From NCBI GenBank assembly GCA_910585005.1, contig CAJUCN010000014.1:1-64000 (forward strand): a DNA stretch of 64,000 nucleotides, in the 5' to 3' direction. Within the stretch, counting starts at the first letter, position 1, and every line of letters starts with the position of its first letter. Of the stretch, positions 34,966-43,652 are shown one piece after another. Position numbers and translations under genes: made by a program. This DNA is from an uncultured Lachnospiraceae bacterium. GTDB lineage: Bacteria; Bacillota; Clostridia; Lachnospirales; Lachnospiraceae. The notes below the pieces were generated by a model. It did not search any database and had not been told where the DNA came from. It was given only the letters and a program-made list of their open reading frames with translations.

Positions 34966-35622
34966 ATGAACCAAAATACATTTCATAAACTTTCATATGG
35001 GGTTTATGTAGTCAGCGCATGGGATGAGGGACGTCCGACGGGCTGTGTTGCAAACAGCGCTATGCAGATCACGTCTTCGCCGGCGACCATTGCCGTGAGT
35101 ATCAATCATAACAATTATACCAATGGCTGTATTGATAAAAACGGGAAATTTGCTATTTCTATTTTGGCAGAGGATACAGATCCGGCCATCATAGGCACTT
35201 TTGGTTTCCATTCAGGCAAAGATATGGACAAGTTTGCACAGGTAAAATATTCTGTAGAGGACTATATGCCAGTCATCGCGGATTCTTGCGGCTATATTGT
35301 ATGTCGTGTGATCAATAAGATGGAAACGGCAACCCATACGGTGTTTTTAGGCGAGGTAATGGGGGCGGAAATATTTGGCAATAGAAATGCCATGACTTAC
35401 GCTTATTATCATCAGGTGGTCAAGGGAAAAAGCCCGAAAAATGCGCCTACCTATCTTCCGGATGAAAGCGCAGATGGATCCCCGGATGGAGAAAAGAAGG
35501 AGGGAACCGTCAAAAAGTATAAATGCCAGGTATGCGGATATGTGTATGAGGGAGAAGAACTGCCGGTTGATTTTACATGCCCTTTGTGCGGCGTAGGACC
35601 GGATAAGTTTATAGAAATTTAA
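34966..35622 (+). CDS. Flavin reductase-rubredoxin fusion (high-molecular-weight rubredoxin type)
   Basis: A 218-residue protein. Residues 1-150 are a flavin-reductase-like FMN-binding split barrel (FHKLSYGVYVVSAW, NSAMQITSSPATIAVSIN). After a linker, residues about 180-218 are a rubredoxin domain with KCQVCGYVY and CPLCGVGPDKF (two CxxCG iron ligand pairs). Such fusions pass electrons from NAD(P)H to oxygen- or peroxide-reducing proteins in anaerobes. Rubrerythrin follows 23 bp downstream, consistent with a peroxide/oxygen detoxification pair. ATG 34966 has AAGGAGGTG upstream. Confidence 0.92.
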   Translation: MNQNTFHKLSYGVYVVSAWDEGRPTGCVANSAMQITSSPATIAVSINHNNYTNGCIDKNGKFAISILAEDTDPAIIGTFGFHSGKDMDKFAQVKYSVEDYMPVIADSCGYIVCRVINKMETATHTVFLGEVMGAEIFGNRNAMTYAYYHQVVKGKSPKNAPTYLPDESADGSPDGEKKEGTVKKYKCQVCGYVYEGEELPVDFTCPLCGVGPDKFIEI

Positions 35623-35645
35623 ATTTTCATATTACGGAGGGAAAA

Positions 35646-36182
35646 ATGAATTTAAAAGGAACAAAAACAGAAGCAAACTTAATGACAGCATTTGCCGGAG
35701 AATCCCAGGCAAGGAACAAGTACACCTATTTTGCGTCAAAGGCGAAAAAGGATGGCTATGTACAGATCGCATCTATCTTTGAGGAGACAGCTAACAATGA
35801 AAAAGAACATGCAAAAATGTGGTATAAGCTGTTGAATGATGGAATTGGTTCTACCGTGGATAACCTGAAAGAAGCGGCAGAGGGTGAGAATTTTGAGTGG
35901 ACAGATATGTATGCCACCTTTGCAAAAGAGGCAAGGCAGGAAGGATTTGAGGAGATCGCAAAGCTGTTTGAAGGCGTGGCGGCAATCGAAAAAGAGCACG
36001 AGGAGAGATACCGGAAGCTTCTTGCAAACATAGAAGGCGATCTGGTATTTTCCAAGGATGGAGACGTGGTATGGCAGTGTGCCAACTGCGGGCATATTTG
36101 TGTAGGGAAGAAAGCGCCGGAGGTTTGCCCGGTGTGTGCCCATCCTCAGTCCTATTTCCAGGTAAAGGCTGAAAATTATTAA
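35646..36182 (+). CDS. rbr: Rubrerythrin
   Basis: A 178-residue protein. The four-helix diiron domain shows AGESQARNKYTYFA, EETANNEKEHAKM and FEGVAAIEKEHEERY, supplying the Glu/His ligands. The C-terminal rubredoxin-like domain has CANCGHI and CPVCAHP. It reduces hydrogen peroxide in anaerobes. The electron donor is plausibly the preceding rubredoxin fusion. ATG 35646 has ACGGAGGGA upstream, and a hairpin follows the stop. Confidence 0.96.
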   Translation: MNLKGTKTEANLMTAFAGESQARNKYTYFASKAKKDGYVQIASIFEETANNEKEHAKMWYKLLNDGIGSTVDNLKEAAEGENFEWTDMYATFAKEARQEGFEEIAKLFEGVAAIEKEHEERYRKLLANIEGDLVFSKDGDVVWQCANCGHICVGKKAPEVCPVCAHPQSYFQVKAENY

Positions 36183-36201
36183 TCCATGTAACGTTTAACT
36201 G

Positions 36202-36228
36202 AAAGCGCCGCCAAAAGCGGTGCTTTTC
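36202..36228 (+). terminator. Terminator after rubrerythrin
   Basis: The stem AAAGCGCCGC/GCGGTGCTTT has loop CAAAA and a short T-run (TTTTC), with one G-U pair. Confidence 0.65.
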
Positions 36229-36315
36229 AATAGATTGGGAAAGTGATATAATCGTAAAGAAAGCTGTGATCGTCTCAAATGGCGTTTTCAGAGAAAAGAG
36301 AGAAGGAGAAGGGAA

Positions 36316-37221
36316 ATGGAAGAAACGATGAAGGATTATGAAAAGGAGCTGGAAGCTTCCTTTCGTAAGATCAAGGAAGGTGATGTGATCTCTGGGACAG
36401 TCATTGATGTAAATGAGGAGGAAGTGACACTGGATCTTAAGTATTATACCCAAGGGATTATTAAGGCTGGGGATATGAGCAGTGACCCCAATTTTTCTAT
36501 TCTTGCGGATGTTCATGGGGGAGATGTGATCGAAGCCACTGTAGTGCGTATGGATGACGGTCAGGGAAATATATTGCTTTCTAAGAAGGAAGCTACGGCG
36601 GTACTTGCCTGGGATGTGCTTGCCAAGTATATGGAAGAAAAAACCGACATTAGTGTCAAAGTGACCGAAAGCGTAAATGCAGGGGTTGTAGCTTATGTGG
36701 AAGGCATACGGGGATTTATTCCCGCTTCTCAGCTTTCCCTGTCATATGTGGAAGATACCAGCGGATTTGTGGGAAAGAAATTGACTGTCAGAGTCATAAC
36801 TGTAGATAGGGAAAAGGAAAAACTGGTTCTTTCCGCAAAAGAGATTTTAAGGGAGCAGGCAAAGGAAGAGCATGATCACAAGGTGGCAATGATCGTGCCC
36901 GGCACGGTGTTGGAAGGAACAGTGGAAAGCCTGCAGCCGTATGGAGCGTTTGTGGATTTAAAGGATGGGCTTAGCGGACTTGTCCATATTTCCCAGATCA
37001 GTCAAAAAAGGATCAAAAAACCCTCCGAGGTTCTTAGCGTAGGCGATAAAGTAAAAGTTAAGGTGCTGAATACCAATGAAGGGAAGATTTCTCTAAGCAT
37101 TAAGGCGGCATCGGAAGAACAGGAAGCGGAGGAAGTGGAAAGTCTTGATACCAGACAGTTTTCTTCCAAGGAAAGCGTAGGAACGAATTTAGGTGACTTG
37201 TTTAAGAAGTTGGGATTATAG
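36316..37221 (+). CDS. S1-domain RNA-binding protein (ribosomal protein S1-like)
   Basis: A 301-residue protein with three S1 domains: about 20-90 (GDVISGTVIDVNEEEVTLDL), 105-175 and 190-262 (GTVLEGTVESLQPYGAFVDLKDGLSGLVHISQ). The third is the best conserved. Firmicute S1-like proteins of three to four domains bind mRNA and may aid translation or RNA stability. They are not integral ribosomal proteins as in E. coli. The C-terminus is acidic. ATG 36316 has GAAGGAGAAGGG upstream, and TATAAT at 36247-36252 may be its -10. It leads a short operon with the HAD and CPBP genes (3 bp gap, then overlap). Confidence 0.9.
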   Translation: MEETMKDYEKELEASFRKIKEGDVISGTVIDVNEEEVTLDLKYYTQGIIKAGDMSSDPNFSILADVHGGDVIEATVVRMDDGQGNILLSKKEATAVLAWDVLAKYMEEKTDISVKVTESVNAGVVAYVEGIRGFIPASQLSLSYVEDTSGFVGKKLTVRVITVDREKEKLVLSAKEILREQAKEEHDHKVAMIVPGTVLEGTVESLQPYGAFVDLKDGLSGLVHISQISQKRIKKPSEVLSVGDKVKVKVLNTNEGKISLSIKAASEEQEAEEVESLDTRQFSSKESVGTNLGDLFKKLGL

Positions 37222-37224
37222 AAG

Positions 37225-37920
37225 ATGATGTTTCAGTATTGTTTATTTGACCTGGATGGGACACTTACCGATCCGAAGGAAGGGATTACCAGATCGGTGC
37301 AATATGCTTTAAAGTATTTTGGCATTGAAGAGCCGGATCTTGACAAATTGGAACCTTTTATCGGGCCGCCTCTTAAGGACAGCTTTATGGAATTTTACGG
37401 CTTGTCGGAAGAACAGGCGTTAAAGGCGGTGGAGGTGTACCGGGAGAGATTTGCGCCCATCGGCGTATTGGAGAATAAGATGATACCGGGAACAGAGCGG
37501 ATGCTGCGCCATGCCCGGCAAAAAGGGATTCATTTAGCGGTGGCATCCAGCAAGCCGCTTGTTTTTGTGCGCCAAATCCTACAACATTTTCAGATAGAAG
37601 AGTATTTTGAGGTGGTGGTAGGAAGCGAGCTTGACGGAACAAGGGGAAGTAAGGAAGAAGTGGTGGAGGAAGCGCTGCGCCAACTTGGGATATTGGAAAT
37701 GAAGATAGCGGACAGGAAGAAGCGTTGTGCCATGATCGGGGACCGGAAGTTTGATATCCACGGCGCAAAGGCTCATGGGCTTACCGGTATTGGCGTAAGC
37801 TTCGGATATGCGGGTGAAGGGGAGTTGAAAGAGGCAGGCGCGGATGGGGTGGCAGATACCATGGAACAACTGGAAAGGATGCTGATGGCAGATGGATTTT
37901 TGGAAGAGAATGAACTATAA
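37225..37920 (+). CDS. HAD-superfamily phosphatase (phosphoglycolate phosphatase-like)
   Basis: A 231-residue HAD hydrolase. Motif I LFDLDGTLTDPKEG supplies the nucleophile and acid Asp residues, the alpha-helical cap follows, then motif II VASSKP, motif III Lys, and motif IV MIGDRKFDIHGAK. The family includes phosphoglycolate phosphatase and pyrophosphatase-like enzymes; the true substrate is not evident. It starts 3 bp after the S1 gene stop and overlaps the next gene by about 29 bp. Confidence 0.9.
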   Translation: MMFQYCLFDLDGTLTDPKEGITRSVQYALKYFGIEEPDLDKLEPFIGPPLKDSFMEFYGLSEEQALKAVEVYRERFAPIGVLENKMIPGTERMLRHARQKGIHLAVASSKPLVFVRQILQHFQIEEYFEVVVGSELDGTRGSKEEVVEEALRQLGILEMKIADRKKRCAMIGDRKFDIHGAKAHGLTGIGVSFGYAGEGELKEAGADGVADTMEQLERMLMADGFLEENEL

Positions 37921-38830
37921 ATGGGATAAGGACAGCATCAGCACATGGAGTTCTTTACGGAAAACGCTTTATATTTTGTTTCCCCTGTTGGTTTATTTCC
38001 TGGTTCATGATATGGCGGAAATTTTGTTATGGGCGGGCTTAAACCTGTTTATGGAACGCACAGGGGAAGCGGTGGCAGGCTTTTTCAGGCAGAATGCTTT
38101 TTCCGTCAGGGGGATCATTTATGGAATCGCTATTTGTCTGGGAGTGGCGGCAATAGGGCAGGGTGTGCTTGGGGAAATTGCTGAGGGTTCTCCATTGCCG
38201 CAGGGGGCAAAAGAGCAAAAAAGGGAAAGCAGGCAGCTTTTTCAAACGGAAACCATGCCCCAGGTGACGGGATATTTCTTTTTGGCGGCATTGGCATTTC
38301 TCACTTCTTTGGGGCTGAATCTTTTGTTTAGCGTTAGCGGTTTTACGGGAAGTTCCCAGGCTTTTGAACAGACCGCTCAGGCGCAATTTGGCGTGGACTT
38401 TTGGATAGGGATCATCTTATACGGTCTGCTGTCACCCATTGCAGAGGAGGCGGTTTTCCGGGGGCTTATTTATAACCGGATGAAGCGGTGTTTCCGATAT
38501 GAGATCGCCCTGGTGGTGTCATCCCTTTTATTTGGCTGCTATCACGGGAATCTGGTGCAGGCGGTATATGGAACGATATTAGGGCTTTTGATGGCCTATA
38601 TGTATGAGCTGTATGGAAGTTTTGCAGCGCCAGTATTGTTCCATGCAGTTGCCAACGTCAGCATTTATGTGATGGTTGATTACCATAGTTTTGAGGGTAT
38701 GGATAAGCGGGTTGGCATGGCAGCATCAGCGGTATCGTTGGCGGGAGCCGTAGGATGCTTCTTTTATATTAGGAAATGTGTAAAGGGCAAAATAAGGAGA
38801 ACGCCGGTACATGATGGAAACACACCGTAA
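37892..38830 (+). CDS. CPBP-family intramembrane metalloprotease
   Basis: A 312-residue membrane protein with about 7-8 segments. The Abi/CPBP motifs are present: AEEAVFRGLIYNRM (the catalytic Glu-Glu pair and Arg), FGCYHGNLVQAVYGTILG and APVLFHAVANV. Relatives of prokaryotic CAAX proteases act in bacteriocin self-immunity or protein processing. The start is uncertain: ATG 37892 (overlapping the HAD gene) or ATG 37910. It is the last gene of the S1-HAD operon. Confidence 0.88.
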   Translation: MDFWKRMNYKWDKDSISTWSSLRKTLYILFPLLVYFLVHDMAEILLWAGLNLFMERTGEAVAGFFRQNAFSVRGIIYGIAICLGVAAIGQGVLGEIAEGSPLPQGAKEQKRESRQLFQTETMPQVTGYFFLAALAFLTSLGLNLLFSVSGFTGSSQAFEQTAQAQFGVDFWIGIILYGLLSPIAEEAVFRGLIYNRMKRCFRYEIALVVSSLLFGCYHGNLVQAVYGTILGLLMAYMYELYGSFAAPVLFHAVANVSIYVMVDYHSFEGMDKRVGMAASAVSLAGAVGCFFYIRKCVKGKIRRTPVHDGNTP

Positions 38831-38866
38831 TGACAAAGTATCTGGCAATTCTTAAAAAAGTCGAGG

Positions 38867-38895
38867 TTTACAACCGGGAAAAATAGGTGTATAGT
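38867..38895 (+). promoter_or_regulatory. gltBD promoter
   Basis: TTTACA (38867-38872), exactly 17 bp, then TATAGT (38890-38895). The predicted start of transcription, near 38902, coincides with the 5' base of the following hairpin. Confidence 0.8.
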
Positions 38896-38901
38896 AATTG
38901 C

Positions 38902-38946
38902 AGACCGCAAGGGAGCGGATGATAAGCTCTCTTTGCGGTCTTTTTG
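38902..38946 (+). terminator. Promoter-proximal terminator/attenuator in the gltB leader
   Basis: AGACCGCAAGGGAGC (38902-38916) pairs with GCTCTCTTTGCGGTCT (38926-38941), a 15 bp stem with one bulged T, followed by TTTTTG. Because the promoter lies immediately upstream, the hairpin would form the first 40 nt of the gltB transcript and could terminate it early. No leader peptide or known aptamer is visible. Confidence 0.75.
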
Positions 38947-39014
38947 ATGTAAAGCAGAGCGATAGCCCGAAGTGCGTAGCAATTTTTACTATAAATAACA
39001 GGAAGGAGAAATCT

Positions 39015-42000
39015 ATGTTTGACGTGAAAAGAACCCTGCCGGAGGCGCCCCTTTACCGGCCGGAATTTGAACATGATAACTGCGGCATTGGAGCTTGTGT
39101 AAACATAAAAGGCGTAAAAAGCCGGGAAACGGTAGAAAATGCCCTTAGGATCGTGGAGAATTTAGAGCACCGCGCCGGTAAGGATGCAGAAGGGGAGACG
39201 GGAGACGGCGTAGGGATCTTAACCCAGATTCCACATCAATTTTTTAAGAAGGTAACGGCTTTTCTTGGCATGGAAATAGGGCAGGAACGGGAATACGGTG
39301 TGGGGATGTTCTTTTTCCCGAAGGATGAGCTTCAAAGGAACCAGGCAAAGAAGATGTTTGAGATCATTGTGGAAAAGGAAGGGCTTGCTTTTCTTGGATG
39401 GCGGGAAGTCCCCACCGCGCCTTCCGTGCTTGGCCATAAGGCGGTAGAATGTATGCCCCAGATTATGCAGGCGTTTATCAAAAAGCCTGCAGAGGTGAAA
39501 AAGGGCGTTGCTTTCGACCGGCTCTTGTATGTGGCGCGGAGGGTTTTTGAGCAGTCTTCCGACAATACTTATGTGGTGTCACTATCCAGCAGAACCATCG
39601 TCTATAAAGGGATGTTTCTGGTAGGCCAGCTTCGCACCTTTTTTCCGGATCTGCAGGATCAGGATTTTACATCCGCCATCGCCATGGTTCATTCCCGGTT
39701 TTCCACCAATACAAACCCGAGCTGGGAGAGGGCCCATCCCAACCGTTTTATTGTACATAACGGCGAGATCAACACCATCCGGGGCAATGCGGATAAGATG
39801 CTTGCCCGGGAAGAAAATATGGAATCGGAACATTTGCGCGGACTGCTCCACAAGGTGCTTCCGGTAGTCAATACGGCTGGGTCGGATTCCGCCATGCTGG
39901 ATAATACCCTGGAGTTTTTGGTGATGAGCGGGATGGATCTACCCCTTGCGGTGATGATTACCATACCGGAGCCATGGGAAAATAACCGGACCATATCCCA
40001 GCATAAGAAGGACTTTTACCAGTATTATGCCACGATGATGGAGCCTTGGGACGGTCCGGCTTCGATCCTGTTTTGCGACGGGGACGTGATGGGCGCGGTG
40101 CTTGACCGGAACGGTCTGCGTCCGTCCCGCTATATGATCACCGATGATAACACGCTGATCCTTTCCTCCGAGGTAGGTGTCCTGGAGATTGACCCTGCCA
40201 AAATTCTGGTAAAGGAACGGCTGCGCCCGGGCAAGATGCTGTTGGTGGATACGGTGCAGGGAAGAGTGATCGATGATAATGAGTTAAAAGAGTCTTATGC
40301 TTCCAGGCAGCCTTATGGGGAGTGGCTGGATCGCAATCTGGTGCAGCTCCATGATCTGAAGATACCCAACGAGAGAGTGCCGGAATTTACGGATGAGGAG
40401 CGGCAAAGGATGCAGAAGGCTTTTGGGTATGCCTATGAGGAGTTGAAGGCCAGTATCCTTCCTATGGCAAAGAACGGTGGGGAGGCCATTGCAGCTATGG
40501 GCGTGGATACGCCGCTGCCGGTTTTAAGCAAAACCTATCATCCCTTGTTTCACTATTTTAAGCAGTTGTTTGCACAGGTTACGAACCCGCCTATCGACGC
40601 CATTCGGGAGGAAGTGGTGACGGCAACCACGGTCTATGTGGGAACGGATGGGAATATCCTGGAAGAGATTCCCAAGAACTGCAACGTGCTTCGGGTGAAT
40701 AACCCGATTTTGACTAACACGGACCTGATGAAGATTAAGAGTATGAAAAAGGATGGCTTTCGGGTGGAAGTCATTCCCATTACCTATTATAAAAACACCA
40801 GCCTGGAGCGGGCCATTGACCGGCTGTTCGTGGAGGTGGACCGGGCTTACCGGGACGGGGTGAACATCATGATTCTTTCCGACCGGGGCGTAGATGAAAA
40901 CCATGTGGCGATTCCGTCCCTTTTGGCAGTATCGGCATTAAACCGGCATTTGGTAGTGACCAAGAAAAAGACGTCCGTGGCTTTGATTTTAGAATCCGGG
41001 GAGCCAAGGGAAGTGCATCATTTTGCGACCCTTCTTGGATACGGCGCCTGTGCCATCAACCCTTACCTTGCACAGGAATCCATCCGGCAACTGATTGACA
41101 GTCATATGCTGGATAAAGATTATTATGCGGCGGTGGAAGATTACAATCATGCGGTTCTCCATGGAATTGTAAAGATTGCATCCAAAATGGGGATCAGCAC
41201 CATCCAGTCCTACGAAGGTTCCCAGATTTTTGAAGCAATCGGCATGGATAAGGAAGTGATCCAAAAATATTTTCCGCACACGGTATGCAGGGTGGGCGGT
41301 ATTACCATCAAAGATATTGAAAGGCAGGTAGACGAACTGCATTCCAAGGCTTTTGACCCGCTTGGTCTAGCCAATGACTTGACCTTAGACAGCCTTGGCC
41401 ATCATAAAATGCGTAGCGGTGCAGATGAGCATCTTTATCATCCGGCTGTCATCCATATGCTGCAGGAATCCACCAGACGGGGGGATTATGAGATGTTCAA
41501 GCAGTATACCGCATTGGTCAATCACCAGGAATCGGTGAAAAACCTGCGGGGGCTGATGGATTTTCATTACCCGAAAAAGGGAGTTCCGATTGAGGAAGTG
41601 GAGAGTGTGGACTCTATTGTCACCCGGTTTAAAACAGGAGCAATGTCTTACGGCTCTATTTCCAAGGAAGCCCATGAGACCCTTGCGATCGCTATGAACC
41701 GTCTTCATGGACGATCCAATTCCGGGGAAGGCGGGGAGGAACCTGACAGGTTGACTATAGGGGTCGATGGAGTCAATAAGTGTTCCGCCATCAAGCAGGT
41801 GGCATCAGGACGGTTTGGGGTGACCAGCCGTTATCTGGTCAGCGCGGATGAGATTCAGATCAAAATGGCGCAGGGGGCAAAACCAGGGGAAGGCGGGCAT
41901 CTTCCTGGCAAAAAAGTGTATCCGTGGATTGCAAAAACCAGACATTCTACGCCGGGGGTAGGGCTTATCTCCCCGCCGCCCCACCACGATATTTATTCCA

Positions 42001-43559
42001 TTGAAGATTTGGCGGAATTGATTTATGACTTAAAAAATGCCAATAAAAGGGCAAGGATCAGCGTTAAGCTGGTTTCTGAAGCCGGTGTGGGAACGGTGGC
42101 TGCCGGTGTGGCAAAGGCTGGGGCACAGGTGATCCTGGTGTCCGGTTATGACGGCGGCACCGGGGCTGCTCCTGGAAATTCCATCCACAATGCAGGGCTT
42201 CCCTGGGAGCTTGGGCTTGCGGAAACCCACCAGACCCTGATTATGAACGGGCTTCGCAATAAGGTCAGGATCGAGACGGATGGCAAACTGATGAGCGGAC
42301 GGGACGTGGCTATCGCGGCGCTGCTTGGAGCGGAGGAATTTGGATTTGCAACAGCTCCCCTTGTGACCATGGGCTGTGTGATGATGCGTGTCTGTAATCT
42401 GGACACCTGCCCGGTAGGCGTTGCCACCCAAAATCCGGAGCTTAGAAAAAATTTTAAAGGGAAACCGGAGTATGTGATGAACTTTATGCGTTTTGTTGCT
42501 CAGGAACTTCGGGAATATATGGCAAAGCTAGGCGTCCGTAAGGTGGATGAGCTGGTAGGACATACAGAGCTTTTGAAGGTGAAGGAAAACCTGACGGCAT
42601 TCCAGAAGCAGGTGGATCTAAGCCTGATCTTGCAAAACCCTTATGCGGGCAGCAAAGAAAAAGTGACCTTTGACCCTAAGCAGGTCTATGACTTTAAGCT
42701 GGAAAATACGATGGACGAAAAAGTGTTATTAAAACAGCTAAACAAAGGGATGCAAAACAGGGCCGGAAGAAGCCTTGAAGTGGATGTGAAAAATACGGAC
42801 AGGGCTTTTGGCACGATTTTGGGAAGCGAGATCACCAGGAACATGGGAGAGGAACTGGAGGAAGATACTTACCGGATTTTGTGCAATGGCGCAGGAGGCC
42901 AGAGCTTTGGCGCTTTTATTCCCAAGGGCCTTACCTTAGAGCTGGTGGGGGATTCTAACGATTACTTTGGGAAAGGGCTTTCCGGCGGGAAACTGGTGGT
43001 TTACCCTCCAAAGGGCAGCAGTTTTAAGGCAGAGGACAATGTTATTATCGGCAACGTGGCGCTTTACGGGGCAACCAGTGGCAAAGCATTTATTGCCGGG
43101 GTAGCCGGGGAACGGTTTGGCGTTAGAAACTCCGGCGCCGCAGCGGTAGTGGAGGGCGTAGGCGACCACGGATGCGAATACATGACCGGGGGCCGGGTGG
43201 TGGTTCTTGGAAGGACCGGAAAAAACTTTGCGGCAGGTATGAGCGGTGGAATTGCCTATGTGCTGGATGAAGAAAACGACTTGTATATCCGGTTAAATAA
43301 AGAAATGGTATCCTCCTATGAGGTGACTTCCAAATATGACGTAATCGAATTGAAAGAGATGATTAAGGAGCATGTGTCGCTGACCAACTCCGAAAAGGGA
43401 AAACGGATCCTGGATCATTTTAAGGATTACCTGCCTAAATTTAAAAAGATCATCCCTCACGATTATGAAAAGATGCTTGCGGCGATCGTCCAGATGGAAG
43501 AAAAGGGATTGAGTGCGGAGCAGGCACAGATTGAGGCGTTTTATGCCGTCAAACAGTGA
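39015..43559 (+). CDS. gltB: Glutamate synthase, large (alpha) subunit
   Basis: A 1514-residue ferredoxin/NADPH-type glutamate synthase subunit. The N-terminal Ntn-amidotransferase nucleophile is C23 in HDNCGIGACVN, exposed after removal of a 22-residue propeptide. The FMN-binding central region includes KPGEGGHLPGKKV and the 3Fe-4S cluster segment is CNLDTCPVGVATQ. The C-terminal GXGXG domain contains CNGAGGQSFGAF. It transfers glutamine amide nitrogen to 2-oxoglutarate. The true start is ATG 39015 (MFDVKRTLPE) with GGAAGGAGAA upstream; the open frame extends back to 38898 through the leader hairpin and is not coding there. It forms an operon with gltD 93 bp downstream. Confidence 0.97.
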   Translation: MFDVKRTLPEAPLYRPEFEHDNCGIGACVNIKGVKSRETVENALRIVENLEHRAGKDAEGETGDGVGILTQIPHQFFKKVTAFLGMEIGQEREYGVGMFFFPKDELQRNQAKKMFEIIVEKEGLAFLGWREVPTAPSVLGHKAVECMPQIMQAFIKKPAEVKKGVAFDRLLYVARRVFEQSSDNTYVVSLSSRTIVYKGMFLVGQLRTFFPDLQDQDFTSAIAMVHSRFSTNTNPSWERAHPNRFIVHNGEINTIRGNADKMLAREENMESEHLRGLLHKVLPVVNTAGSDSAMLDNTLEFLVMSGMDLPLAVMITIPEPWENNRTISQHKKDFYQYYATMMEPWDGPASILFCDGDVMGAVLDRNGLRPSRYMITDDNTLILSSEVGVLEIDPAKILVKERLRPGKMLLVDTVQGRVIDDNELKESYASRQPYGEWLDRNLVQLHDLKIPNERVPEFTDEERQRMQKAFGYAYEELKASILPMAKNGGEAIAAMGVDTPLPVLSKTYHPLFHYFKQLFAQVTNPPIDAIREEVVTATTVYVGTDGNILEEIPKNCNVLRVNNPILTNTDLMKIKSMKKDGFRVEVIPITYYKNTSLERAIDRLFVEVDRAYRDGVNIMILSDRGVDENHVAIPSLLAVSALNRHLVVTKKKTSVALILESGEPREVHHFATLLGYGACAINPYLAQESIRQLIDSHMLDKDYYAAVEDYNHAVLHGIVKIASKMGISTIQSYEGSQIFEAIGMDKEVIQKYFPHTVCRVGGITIKDIERQVDELHSKAFDPLGLANDLTLDSLGHHKMRSGADEHLYHPAVIHMLQESTRRGDYEMFKQYTALVNHQESVKNLRGLMDFHYPKKGVPIEEVESVDSIVTRFKTGAMSYGSISKEAHETLAIAMNRLHGRSNSGEGGEEPDRLTIGVDGVNKCSAIKQVASGRFGVTSRYLVSADEIQIKMAQGAKPGEGGHLPGKKVYPWIAKTRHSTPGVGLISPPPHHDIYSIEDLAELIYDLKNANKRARISVKLVSEAGVGTVAAGVAKAGAQVILVSGYDGGTGAAPGNSIHNAGLPWELGLAETHQTLIMNGLRNKVRIETDGKLMSGRDVAIAALLGAEEFGFATAPLVTMGCVMMRVCNLDTCPVGVATQNPELRKNFKGKPEYVMNFMRFVAQELREYMAKLGVRKVDELVGHTELLKVKENLTAFQKQVDLSLILQNPYAGSKEKVTFDPKQVYDFKLENTMDEKVLLKQLNKGMQNRAGRSLEVDVKNTDRAFGTILGSEITRNMGEELEEDTYRILCNGAGGQSFGAFIPKGLTLELVGDSNDYFGKGLSGGKLVVYPPKGSSFKAEDNVIIGNVALYGATSGKAFIAGVAGERFGVRNSGAAAVVEGVGDHGCEYMTGGRVVVLGRTGKNFAAGMSGGIAYVLDEENDLYIRLNKEMVSSYEVTSKYDVIELKEMIKEHVSLTNSEKGKRILDHFKDYLPKFKKIIPHDYEKMLAAIVQMEEKGLSAEQAQIEAFYAVKQ

Positions 43560-43652
43560 AAGATAACGCTTTGCTTCAAGAGTTTGTGTCTGCGCTGCAT
43601 CCACAAACTTCACCCGACGGATCATGAAAAGCAGCGCAGAAATGAGGAGAAA

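Noticed and set aside
38898..39014. Extended N-terminus of GltB
   Set aside because: The sequence is the leader hairpin, and the GGAAGGAGAA site and conserved propeptide fit ATG 39015.
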